Positions 45,063 through 56,417 of a stretch of DNA of 64,000 nucleotides are shown here, piece after piece (the stretch's first letter is position 1; each line of letters begins with the position of its first letter). The stretch is from Diphasiastrum complanatum (Eukaryota; Streptophyta; Lycopodiopsida; Lycopodiales; Lycopodiaceae), in contig CM055100.1 of assembly GCA_029204225.1 (NCBI GenBank), forward strand, positions 61,148,600 through 61,212,599, written 5' to 3'. A program made the translations under genes and the position numbers. Under the pieces are notes generated by a model. That model made no database searches. It saw nothing but the letters and a program-made list of their open reading frames with translations, and was not told where the DNA came from.

Positions 45063-48000
45063 ATGGAATCATTATTGATTCTACAGGATGTGATGGATAT
45101 TGTGAGTAGGGCTGAAGAAGAACCTGCTGCACCTAATAGGGCTGAAGAAGAACCTGCTGCACCTAATGAAGTTGTAGCATTCCACAAAAGAACCATAATT
45201 GCCCTTCATTTTATAAAAATTAATGTTACCAATGAAGTGTTAAGAGAGATCAGCACATGCACCATTGTCAAGGAAGCTTGGGACACTCTAAAAACAATCT
45301 ATGAAATCAAAAATACTTCTAGATTGCTTACACTTAGAAACCAAATATTTCTAAGTTATCAGAGAGTAGATGAGAGTGCTTCATCATATTTCATGAGAAT
45401 TAAGAATCTTCATCAAGAGTTAGCTAGTATTAGTGATGCTCTTAAGAACACTGAACTTGTTCAAGTAGTCCTAAATGGACTTAGAGATGAGTATGACAAT
45501 ATTGTGAAGACTTATGCTGTCAGGGAGGATCTTCCATCCTTGGAGACACTACAAGGTGTCCTCATTGCTGAAGAAAGCAGACAAGAGAACAAGATGCTGA
45601 GGATCAACAGACTTTCATTGAAAGATGGTGGAGATGACAAAGCACTCTTCATCAGAGACAAGTCAAGAGGCAAGGGCAAAGGACAACAACACTTCAAGAA
45701 GGACAAAGCCAAAGAAGGTGGTGAGGATCAGTCCTCACAAGCTGCAACGTCCAGTGGCAAGAAGAAGTTGTCAAAGATCAAGTGTTTTTTTCTGTGGCAA
45801 GAAAGGACACTATGCATCAAACTGTTTCAAGAAGAAGAACCAATCTAAGCAAGCTAACCTTACTAATGAGGATGAGTGTGAGGGTGTAGAGAGTGAAAGA
45901 GATGATTCATTAATGATGTCTACTTTTTCATCTTTTCCTTTTAAGAATGAAGAAGTCTGGTGTATAGATAGTGGGGCTAGTTCCCATATGTCTAGTTCTA
46001 GGAACTCTTTCACTAATCTCATGCCATATCTAGGTGCAAAAAGATCAATCTGTACTGCTAATGATGTAGAGTGTAGAGTTGAAGGAATAGGTAGTATTCC
46101 AATGCATGCATCATCATCAAAATCTTTTTGCTTACATGATGTACTGTATGTACCTAGATAACCAAGAATCTCATTAGTGTAGGAAAGTTGTTTGATAGTG
46201 GATTGGATGTCAAGTTGCAAGTTGACAAGTGTATAATCTCAAGATAAAATGAAGTTATTGCTAGAGGATCTAGAATTGGTAAGTTGTACAAACTAGATTC
46301 TAGGGAGAGTGCTAACATTTCAGATATTGCTTATGAGACCAAGGTTCTACAAGAGGACCTGTGGCACAAGAGATTGGGTCATCCCAATTTCAAAGCCATG
46401 CAATCTATGGTCAAAGAAGAAAAAATTGTTGGTCAACCAAAGACACTGGCAAAGGAGCTTCTACCTTGTGAAGCTTGTGTGCTGGCAAAGTCACACAGAA
46501 GGCCTTTTCCTAGATCAAGTATCAAGACAAAGCAACTATTTGAACTTGTACACTCTGATGTTCATTTCTCATCAACTAAGAGCAAAGGAGGAGCCAACTG
46601 CTTTGTCTCTTTTGTAGATGATTATACAAGATATTATTGGATTTATATGATGCCTTCAAAAGCCATGGTTTATGATGTTTTTCTTACTTTCAAAGCTTAT
46701 GTAGAAAAGCAGTTTCCTTTCAAGTTGAAAGCTTTGAGAAGTGATAGTGGAGGAGTTTAAAGACTTTTGTGAGAGAGTGGATATTCAAAGAGAGTTTTCT
46801 TGTTCATATACTCCTCAGCAAAATGGAGTTGCTGAGAGAGAAAATAGAACTTTGTGTGAATGAGCAAAAGCCATTAGGCTAGAAGCTTCTATGCCTAAAG
46901 AATTTTGGGGAGAGGTAGTTGCATGTGCAAACTATCTTTGTAATAGGCTTTCAAATCTTGCAATAGGAGGAAAGACACCATTTGAGATGTTGTATAAGAA
47001 AAAGCCTAAGGTAGATCATCTTAGGATTTCTGGATGTGTATGCTTTGTGCGTGTGCCTCTAGAAACTAGGAAGAAGGAAGATCCTAGTGCTGTAAGAGGA
47101 ATTTTTGTAGGATATGCATCTACCAAAAAGGCATACAAAGTTTATTTATCCTCTACTAACAAGAATGTTGTTAGTAGAGATGTGATCTTCCATGAAGATC
47201 AGAAGTTTAACTTGGATGATGCACAGGTCAAGGAGTCTCATGCAAGATCAATCATCAATCTTAATGTTGTTCAAGAAGAGTTGAGATTGAGGCTTGAGGA
47301 GGAGCAAATTCAAGCTACTACACCAAGAAGATCTACATGAGCAAGACCTGAGCCAAGTAGGCTCGCATATGATGCTGAAGGAAGGCAAGTGGAAGGTGAA
47401 ACTTTCTATCATGCACTTTTTATATCAGATGAAGAGCCTAAGGATGTTCAAGAAGCACTTCAATCCAAAGACTGGGTTGAAGCAATGACCCAAGAGTTTA
47501 AAGCCTTGATGTCAAACAACACATGAGAGCTTGTGGAGCCACCAAACAACATGCATGTGATTGGATATAAGTGGGTATTCAAAATCTAGTATATTCATGA
47601 TGGATCTATCAACAAGTATAAAGCAAGACTTTGTGCCAAAGGCTACTCACAGATCAAAGGTCTTGACTATGAAGACACCTTTGCACCAGTTGCAAAGATG
47701 GTAACAATTTGAATACTCATCTCTCTTGCATGTTTTCACAAATGGAGTATGTTCCAGCTTGATGTTTCTATTACATTTCTCAATGGTTACCTTGAGGAGG
47801 AGATTTACATGGAGCAACCTCCAGGTTTTGTGAAGGAAGGTGATGAATCAAAAGTTTGTCTTTTGTTCAAAAGTCTGTATGGACTTAAATAGGCACCAAG
47901 GTCTTGGTATGCAAGGCTCAACTCCTATCTCATATCACTTGGATTTTGTCTAAGTGAATATGACCCTTCTCTGTATTATAAGTTTGTAGATAACTTTGTA

Positions 48001-48960
48001 ATTATACTTCTTCTCTATGTAGATAATATCATTCTTTGTGGAAACAATGAGAAGTTAGTTGAAGAAACTAAGCATGCACTTGGTACTAAGTTTAAGATGC
48101 AAGACTTAGGAGTTCTTCACTATATTCTAGGCCTTGAAATAGATTTTTGGAAAGGTCATGCATTTATAGGCCAAAGTAGATATGCAGTTTCCATGCTCTG
48201 GAAATTCCATATGGAGAACTATAAAGGCACACTATAAAAGTTCTATGAAAGATGATAAAAAATCCTTTGAGGACATCACTCTTTATAGGAGTCTTATTGG
48301 CTCACTTATTCGGTTAATAGTGACTAGGCCTGATCTAAGCTTTTGTGTTCATAAGCTAAGTCAACACATGCAGGATCCAAAGTTATATCATTGGAATTTG
48401 GCTAAAAGAGTCTTGAGATATATATCTTCTACCTTGGATTATGGATTATTCTATGAAGGAGAAGATCTGACTTTGATTGCTTTTTCAGATTCAGATTTTG
48501 CAAGAGACAGGTTGGATAGGAACTCCACAAGTGTTACACTATATTTCTTGGAGGGAACTTGGTTTCTTAGCTATCAAAGAAGTAGGCAACTATTTTCTTA
48601 TCATCTTGTGAAGCTGAATACAAATCGCTTACAACCACAACAAAGGAGGTTTTATGGATCAAAAGGCTACTTTTGGAGCTAAAGTGTTATGCAGATGAAG
48701 ATCTTCCAATTATCAAGAATGATAACATTTCTGCTCAGGCTCTTGCAAATAATCCAGTCTTTCATGCAAGGAGCAAGCATATTGAAGTGGCTCATCATTT
48801 TGTAAGAGAAAAAGTCATTGGGAGAGAGATCTCATTGGAACATGTTTCATCTTCAGATTGTGTTGCAGATCTTCTCACCAAACCTCTACTCAAGAATGTC
48901 TTTATGAAGATGAGGTCAAACCTTGGCCTAATTTCAAAATCTATGTTGATAGGAACATAA
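45063..48960 (+). pseudogene. E7 gag-pol polyprotein, broken
   Basis: Gag is 45063-45848; the frame continues open upstream to MSSSGSHFLEHSERLTSTNY near 44986 apart from a stop. It includes a 30-bp tandem duplication giving RAEEEPAAPN twice (45109-45168). At 45785-45791 a T7 run separates gag from the frame holding the knuckle FFCGKKGHYASNC. Protease CIDSGASSHMSSSR is at about 45960, pre-integrase LWHKRLGHPNFKAM at about 46360, and integrase at 46560-47000 with PQQNGVAERENRTL. RT is at about 47560-48200 with YVDN in place of YVDD. RNase H is at 48240-48957 with NPVFHARSKHIEVAHHFVRE. Several in-frame stops; non-functional. Confidence 0.85.
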
Positions 48961-48974
48961 ATTTTAAGGAGGAG

Positions 48975-49703
48975 TGTGAAGATTATTAAAATATTATCTT
49001 CCTATCTCGAGTTTGGGGCCATGTCCATGGTGATTTCCACTAAATTTCACGTTGTACATAAAAGGAGTGTGAATTGAGCACATATCCTTTTAGTGTAGCT
49101 CGGATTTGAGTTAAATAGGTTCTATTTTGATGACATGCATTAGTTTAGATAACATGCAAAGTCATACTGTATGCATGCAAGCCACATGCAATCAGTGCAT
49201 GCAACATGCAAAGTAGTTTCAGTGATCTACACATGTCTAGGCAGTTTCATGAGTTGACATGCAGTACATGCAACATACATGCATGCAGTTACACATGTGG
49301 ATCTCTGGTAAGTGAATTAGTTCAGTTAAGTGGACTTTCCATGCAACTCCACTGTAGGAATTCGAGTCTCTCTCATGTAGGAAAAATTGGGCATGTTTTG
49401 CCATATTGTGAATATTGAGATTTTGGTGTTTTGGACACATTCTCTCTCCACCCGAGATATTCATGCTTGATTTTCTCTCTCTACCTGAGAGCAGCCCCTT
49501 TTTCCCAGACTGAACACTTAGAATTATTTCTGACATTCATTTCTCATAGTGAAGAGTTAGATTTTTTCATCAGACGTATGCCATTGTGCTCTTGCCTTAG
49601 ATTTTTCAAGCATACTGTTCTTTGATCAATCTTGTGCAATCACAACACCTTAGTAAGATCCTGTAAGGTTGTGGTGAAGTTCACATGTGCTAAAAACTTC
49701 ACA
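48975..49703 (+). repeat. E7 3' LTR
   Basis: 729 bp, TGTGAAGATT...AACTTCACA, preceded by the purine tract AAGGAGGAG. It is the inverse of the E1 LTRs and carries the same cluster of CATGCA/TGCATG motifs (about 49133-49285). Confidence 0.9.
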
Positions 49704-51300
49704 GTCGGGGATTCCCACAGCTGGCTTGTCGGCACGACAGTCACCCCAACACTCTGACACGGTTTACTACACATGACATCGACCACAACTGCGAGGCTTG
49801 CGCAAGGCTCTCCACCGTGGGCACATGCTTGTCCCGCTCTGACATCGCCATGGGATTTAATGCACCAGCGCAATGTATTTTGTGCGAGTGCCAAGGGCTT
49901 AGGTGCATGTGCGGGGGTACGGTTTGGGTGTGACATCCAAAGCGCAGGTCGACATCGAAGCGTGGTGAAATCCTACACGCAAGGATGTCCAGCGCAGGAG
50001 AGGGGCCTCCTGTTGTTGCCGCATGTGCACGACCGAGGATCCCACAACTGCGGCACCACAATCATCCCAACACTCTGACCAGGTCTGTTGCACATGCCAC
50101 CGACCACAACTACGAAGCTTGTGCAAGGCTCTCCACCTCGTCGAGTGCTCGTCTCACGCTGACGTCGCCATGGGCTTCAATGCACCAGCGCAATGTATTT
50201 TCTGCAAGTGCCAGGGGCTTAGGTGCACATGCATGGGTACGGTTTGGGTGCGGCATCACAAATCACAGGCCGTCATCAGAGCGCGGTGGAATCCCACATG
50301 CAAGGATTTCCAGTGTAAGAGAGGGGCCTCCTACTATTGGCGCACGAGCACAACCGAGGATTTCCACGGTTGGCTTGTCGGCACAATAGTCACACAACAC
50401 TCTGACGCAGTCCGCCGCACATGACACCGGCCACAACTGTGAGGCTTGTGCAAGGCTCTCCACTGCGGGCGTGTGCTCATCCCAGTGCTCGTCCCGCGCT
50501 AACATCGCCATGGGATTCAATGCACGAGCACAATGCATTCTGCGTGAGTGCTAGGGGCTTGGGTGCACATGCGCGGGTACGATTTGGGTGCGGCATCACA
50601 CATGGTGCAATACGAAGTCGGAGCGCAGTAAAATCCCACACACAAGGATGTCCAGCGTAGGAGAGGGGCCTTCTGTTGTTGGCGTGCGCGCACGACAGAG
50701 GATTATCATGGTTGGCTTGCCGGCACAACAGTCACCCCAACACTCTTATACGGTCTATTGCACATGACACCAGCAACAACTGCGAAGCTTGCGCAAGGCT
50801 CTCCACCGCGGGCGCGGATGCAGGCGCATGCTCGTCTTGTGCTGACATCACCATGGGCTTCAATGCAGCAGCGCAATGTATTTTGCACGAGTGCCTGGGG
50901 CTTGGGTGTATGTGTGCGGATATTGTTTGGGTGCGGCATCACAAAAGCGGAGGGCAGCGTCAGAGCTCATGGAAATCCTGCACGCAAGGATGCCCAACAT
51001 AGGAGAGGGGCCTCCTGCTGTTGGCGCATGGCTGGGGATTCCCACGATTGGCTTGTCGGCACAACAGTCACTCCAGCACTCTGACGTGGTTTGCCGCACA
51101 TGACACCGACCACAACTACAAAGCTTGCGCAAGGCTCTCCATTGCAGATGCGTGCTCGTCCCGTGCTGACATCGCCTTGGGCTCCAATGCACCAACGCAA
51201 TGTATTTTACGCGAGTGTTAGGGGCTTAGGTGCACGTGTGTGGGTACAGTTTGGGTGCGGGTATGTGCGCGAGTGCTAGGGGCTTGGGTGCACATGTGTT
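49704..51300. repeat. GC-rich satellite-like tandem array, ~330-bp unit
   Basis: Five head-to-tail units anchored at about 49709, 50037, 50358, 50700 and 51036 (spacing 328, 321, 342 and 336 bp), the last one partial with a short internal duplication. Each unit shows a GGCTTGTCGGCACAACAGTCA-like start, GCAAGGCTCTCCAC, TGACATCGCCATGGG, GCGCAATGTATTTT and GAGAGGGGCCTCCTG. Units differ by roughly 10-20% by eye. Base composition is much richer in G+C than the surroundings. It begins directly after the E7 LTR and ends just before the E8 LTR. Confidence 0.9.
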
Positions 51301-51305
51301 CAGTT

Positions 51306-51876
51306 TGTGAAAAATACAGATCCAAAACACAATAGTTGGATCTTAGATCTTGGGCAAATTTGGTGTGCACATCTTGAATTAAATCTCAAGATTGAATTCA
51401 TCAATATCAGCATGCTAGAACTACATAAATCACTAAGATCTGATCATGAACATGAAAATATAGTTATGGTATTATCCCTGTCCGTACAACAACAGCAGCA
51501 GACTATCCTTCACACGTGTGGGACCTATATCAACCATAAAATCAACATAGAAAATCAAGATATCAAGAGATAAACGCATGAGATGGACATAGAAACTTAA
51601 GAGATGAATTTTCCATATAAAATGAGAATACAATGATATCTTCTCCACGTTGGCACTACTATTTATAGCTACTCAAATGTCATTTGACCAATTGCCCTAA
51701 ACTTACCCTAAATGGTAATTTCTTGGTAACTCACCAATAACCTACTAGTCTATATGCAATGTATCAAATTTAGCCAATTAGAATGGGGGTCCAAACTCGA
51801 CCTCATCCACTTATCTACTTGCCAAAAATAGTACAAACACTATTTAGGCCCTTATTGACAAATATAAAACTCTCTC
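51306..51876 (-). repeat. E8 3' LTR (right boundary approximate)
   Basis: Begins TGTGAAAAATACAG. The inner end lies near the purine tract AGAGAGAG (about 51877). It contains GTCCGTACA at 51482 and CACACGTGTG at about 51511. Confidence 0.6.
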
Positions 51877-51889
51877 TAAGTTGAGGTTC

Positions 51890-52464
51890 TATGCTTCATA
51901 AAAAAGTCTCTTCCGTGAAAATATCAGCCACACACTCCCTTGAAGAAACATGTTGAAGCTCCACCTCCTTTGCCATGACTTGTTCTCTCACAAAATGATA
52001 AGCCATTTCGATATGCTTTCTCCTTGCATGAAAAATAGGATTGCTTGCCAATATTTTTTGTGAAAGGTTTTTACAAAAGATGATTGGACTCTCTGAAAAA
52101 TCCAGCAAGTGAAAATCCATTACCATCCTTTTGATCCATAGCATCTCCTTTGTACAAGATGGAAGAGCTTTGTACTCGGCCTCACTAGATGACAATGAGA
52201 TAGTAGCTTGTTTTTTGACATCCAAGAGATAACTCCATCACCTATGAAAATAGCATGTGCACTTGTGGATTTTCTATCCATTTGATCTCCAGCAAAGTCC
52301 GAATCTGAAAATTCATACAAGTTAGGTGATGATCATCCATAAACTATGCCAAAGGGGACTCGTTCCCAAGATGTATCTCAATACCCTCTTGCCTAGTTTC
52401 CAATGCTCCACACTTGAATCATGCATGAATTGGCTTAATCTACCAACATGATAGCTTAGATCAG
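51890..52464 (-). pseudogene. E8 RNase H (C-terminal) remnant
   Basis: Minus strand: SDSDFAGDQMDRKSTSAHAI (52320 onward), then SSSEAEYKALPSCTKEMLWI, then NPIFHARRKHIEMAYHFVRE and ELQHVSSRECVADIF. Upstream at 52464-52340 is PDLSYHVGRLSQFMHDSS. Frames shift near 52230 and 52330. Confidence 0.82.
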
Positions 52465-52469
52465 GTCTT

Positions 52470-53588
52470 TGTAGACAAATTCTCTGCCTGTAGAATCTGT
52501 TTACTGGTTTCTTTTCTGCTTACAGCTTATGTTTCTTGTTCTGCCTCTCAACAGAGACGGTGGGCTCTTTTAAGTTTATCTTTCTTGTTTAAGGCCCAAA
52601 TCAGGCAGAGGGAACTGATGAACGTTGTAGTAATGTCCTACCTGTCAGAGGACGACTCAGGAGGGTCTCTCTTGAACTGAAATCACATGCATTCACAACC
52701 AACATGCAATCAAAACGTTCAACCTATAGATCAGCATATAGTCCAGGTGAACAAACCATGATTCTCCTTCTACTTTGCTGCAAAAATGAGTTTGAAACAG
52801 ATCCTAAACAAAAAAACTAAGCTACCATACATTCCACAAACAAGAAACAAGAAAATAACTAACTATACAACATTTTGACAGTCCAAGGATCAAGAAACAC
52901 CCATTTTTTTATTCTTGGACAGCCCAAGAACATCAAGAATTGGATTGTAAGAGGATATGCAAGATTTACACCACAAATCTAGCCTATTTAGTTTATCTGA
53001 ATGCTGAAACCTACATTAATCCACAAAGCAAGAAAGCTAATCCACCACTAAAATCCGCAACCACACACAAAGGAAATGGAAGGGCAAGATCATAAATGCA
53101 TCACTCAAGAAACAAGAATGATCAAGGAGCTCAAGAATGCATCAAAACTCATGGAAGATAATCTCATTTCAGCATGGAGTAGATACATTTACAAAAAGCT
53201 CCCTTCTACAAAGGGTGAGTCTCTTAAATAAACAAGAGAGCTCCTTAGGTGGCATCCTAGTGGCATTTCCACATTTCACAAATTACAAGTGAAATAATAC
53301 TCTCAACTAAACGTCACCATCGAAAGGTGGCTCACTCTACTTTCTTTAAGATGGGTCTACTTGCATTTATTACATTAGCCTAGAAATGCTAGTTCCTACA
53401 TGGTCATTCCATCTTTCGGGATTCACCATGAGGCTTACACAGTTCTTGCTTGTCATTCTTAACTAGTACTTCTCGGCTCTCAGTCTTCGTTTGTCTCATC
53501 TTCCTAGAGACCTCCTCAATCTAAGGTGAGAGGTGCTCGTGGGTAGTTCTGGCTGAGTATCTTGGGGATTCATCAGAATTAGCCAACA
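52470..53588. mobile_element. 1119-bp solo LTR inserted in E8
   Basis: The sequence has TG...CA ends in both readings (TGTAGACAAATTC...TTGGCCAACA-like) and is flanked by GTCTT (52465-52469) and ATCTT (53589-53593), a 5-bp duplication with one change. The E8 reading frame resumes exactly across it: TIAR on one side, PDLSYHV on the other. It has no coding content, so a solo LTR left by LTR-LTR recombination is the simplest reading. Its family is not otherwise present in this window. Confidence 0.8.
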
Positions 53589-53593
53589 ATCTT

Positions 53594-54440
53594 GCGATGG
53601 TTAAATATATGAGTGAACCAACTAGCTTCCTATAGAGAGTAATGTCCTCGAAGGACCTTTCATTACCTCTTATAGTGAGCTTTACATTTGACTCCATTGG
53701 TGTATCACAAGACTTTGCATCCACCATATGAAATGTTTTTAGAATAGAATTTGCATACTTCTCTTTATAAATGAAGTAAATTGAGAAGTTCTAAATACTT
53801 CTATTCCCAAGATAAAATGCAAAAAACCAAGATCATGCACATCAAACTCTTTTTTAGTGCCATCTTGATATCATCAATATCTTGATTGGTGCCTCCACTC
53901 AAAACGATATCATCCACACAGGTTAGAAGAATGGTAACATCATTTCCAACAAATCTATAGTAAAGAAACATCTTGAAATTTTGAGAAAGAATAAATGTGT
54001 TAAGCTTAGCATACCAACTCCTTGGTGCTTGCTTAAGACCATACAAACTCTTTTGTAAAAAAAAAAACATGATTTGGCTTGCCATGTGAAATTTAGCCCT
54101 CGGGTTGCTCCATAAACACCTCCTCCTCAAGATAACCATTCAAGAATGCATTTCTGATATCCAAATGCCATAGATCCTATCCGAAAAGTGTGGCAAGTGA
54201 AATACCGACTCAAATGCTCACCATCTTTGCTTTGTACTTGTTGATTGATCCATCTTGGTTTGTCTTCACCTTGAAGATCCACTTGCATCCAATATCTTTC
54301 TTGTCCTTTGGCAGTTCCACCAATATCCATGTTTCATTCTTCATAAGAGCTTGATACTCAAGATCCATTGCTTGGATCCACTCCTCCTTTTATCTTGCTT
54401 CATTTACATATGTAGGTTCATCAAAAGATGTTAGGAAAGC
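53594..54440 (-). pseudogene. E8 reverse-transcriptase remnant
   Basis: Minus strand fragments: KSLYGLKQAPRSWYAKLNTF (about 54060-54000), LTCVDDIVLSGG (YVDD box changed to CVDD, about 53900), and DTPMESNVKL with GSLIYLTIAR (53727-53594). Upstream, KWIFKVKTNQDGS-like coding lies at about 54300-54220. Frame-shifted and truncated at its 5' end near 54449. Confidence 0.78.
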
Positions 54441-54449
54441 ACAGTTTGT

Positions 54450-56417
54450 AACACCCCACCCCACCCCCCTTTCCCCCAAAACATCTACAGAATTGAGCCT
54501 GATTTTGTTTTTCTACTAGAGTGTCCTCAATTGATACTTCCTATGTGGAGTTGTTGATTTGCATAGAGAAGGTGGACAAATTAGAAGCCAAGCATTCTTT
54601 TTCCAAATGTAATCAAGTGTAGAAATGATTGTGGATATAGAAATCTTCTTCAATGGTAAGTAGCATCCCATTTTGCATTTTCAATGTCGCAAGTCTCATA
54701 CACGATTACAACTTCTTGTGATGAGCTTGAATGTGTTATTTACATAAATTAGCAACTAACTCAAAGTTGCAATTCAAAATTATGAATTGTAGCTTGAGGG
54801 CATGCTTGTCAATAGTTCTATGACACATGGGTAAGTCCAATTGAATTCTACAATTGGGTGTCAAATAATCAATCTATTCCCCTTCAGTACACTTGTTAAA
54901 CCTAGTATGAGGATAATAATCTTAGGAATCATAATAGCTAACATTGCAACCACAATCTCTTGAAACCAATTGCACACATTCAAGACTTACCTTGTGTTTG
55001 ATAAAATCCATGGCAACCTATTATGTGATTGATTGTACTAGATAACATTTGCATTGAGTGCCCATTTAATGGGACTCCAGTATCAATGCAAACCTACAAG
55101 AACATGAGTAATCTATATTTGGTCATGAAAATTTTGAAATGACTGAGATTCTTTACTTTACAAATTGTCGTATTATTGAAGGTTATTAGCGTACCGAACA
55201 TGGTGATAGTATGAAATGCAATCCAATCTTTAATGCATCAGATTATACATACAATCCTTGTTCATGAGGCCACAATTCTAACAAAAAACAATATGATGAT
55301 GATGATCACAAATCATCAACAAAATAATTTAATATCTATGCTAATAAGGGCATATGCAGCACCATAGATTTAAATGTTTGTAGAATTGCCTGTAGTATGG
55401 TTAGAAACATGTGTATTAGATAGATGTAACAAGATGACCAAATGAAGGGAACTTTGATATGCAACTTACAAACAGCAGCTTTTCATCTCTATGTAGTAGC
55501 TTTTTGGCACAATTATCAGACGGATCACTCTAGACATGATTTTGTATTAAATTTGCAAATATTTACAATTTGAGTATTCACTTAATCTTCACTTTTTATC
55601 CTTTTGAGGTTGTTGGGAGCTGACACCATTCATATCCTAACAATGGCATTTTCCTATGCAACCTTACATGTGCACAGAATCAACCTCTTGTTGAAAGATA
55701 TTCTAGAACCATCATCGATGTTCAAGCTCACCTTTAAGATCAACCAGGCATATTGTAGCCACAATTGTCTTTGATGAGATGGGGGAATATTTGCTTCAAA
55801 GTATTTCCATCTTTGCAATGACTCCACATGCTGTGTTGAATTCTGATAATTGTTTGAAAGTGGTGAGTGTTATGATTGCTTTTTTGGTCATACCTATATC
55901 ATGACTCGAAGTAAAAGACATTTACCTTCCTATTTGTAGTTACACTGTGAATTCTCAGTTGTAGCACCTTATCAAAATATAGCAATTTTCCACAAGGGCG
56001 ATTTAAGAGGACTTCCATGTAAGGCGATTGTCAGAGAAGGTTTTTTATGGTAGAATTACTTTTGGCACAATTAATCCAGATGAAAGTGTATTGGGTTCAA
56101 TAAGATAAGCACATTCTCATAATGTATGGTAGTTGCCTTCCATCACAATTTTTTATCATATCGATGATAACATGTGCCAACAACAAGTCAAAATGATTAA
56201 AGACACATCAGAACAGTACACTTTACAAACAATATAACCATTTATGTTTACAAAAACCCATTACAGAACATAAAGTGGCTATCATTTAACCACCCATTTG
56301 ATTCTAAATACCTAGCCTTCTTCAAACTTCACTACAAAGAAAGATTTTGAAAGAATAATATTTCTATAGAACATGGAGAACAATGAACAATTATTGCTGA
56401 GCGCCCATCTGCATTTT
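54450..56417. other. intergenic / 3' flank of the ORMDL gene, no gene seen
   Basis: No domain motif on either strand. A C-rich/A-rich stretch (54451-54482) marks the truncation point of E8. The last few hundred bases should include the 3' UTR of the ORMDL gene on the minus strand, but I could not fix a polyadenylation site. Confidence 0.5.

Larger units (their letters stand above)
44526..49703 (+). mobile_element. E7: Ty1-copia element of the E1 family, lacking its 5' LTR
   Basis: Plus-strand copia. It starts inside the leader (the text at 44530-44620 matches the E1 leader near 10030-10100 in reverse complement) and runs through decayed gag-pol to a 3' LTR at 48975-49703. No 5' LTR or primer site of its own is present. 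No matching target duplication exists between 36233-36237 and 49704-49708, so the E6-E7 join is a rearrangement rather than a clean insertion. Confidence 0.85.
51306..54449 (-). mobile_element. E8: 5'-truncated Ty1-copia element
   Basis: A minus-strand copia remnant. The 3' LTR (51306 to about 51876) is followed by RNase H and RT fragments up to about 54440, where similarity stops. There is no gag, protease, integrase, primer site or second LTR. It is interrupted by a solo LTR of another family (52470-53588). Confidence 0.78.

Noticed and set aside
48960-49710. E6+E7 as one ordinary LTR element (36238-49703 minus E5)
   Set aside because: The 5' and 3' LTRs are unrelated in sequence, the flanks share no target duplication and gag is truncated at the join.
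49640-51279. Protein-coding genes in the GC-rich block
   Set aside because: All six frames are semi-open because of base composition; the block is a tandem satellite and the frames follow its period.
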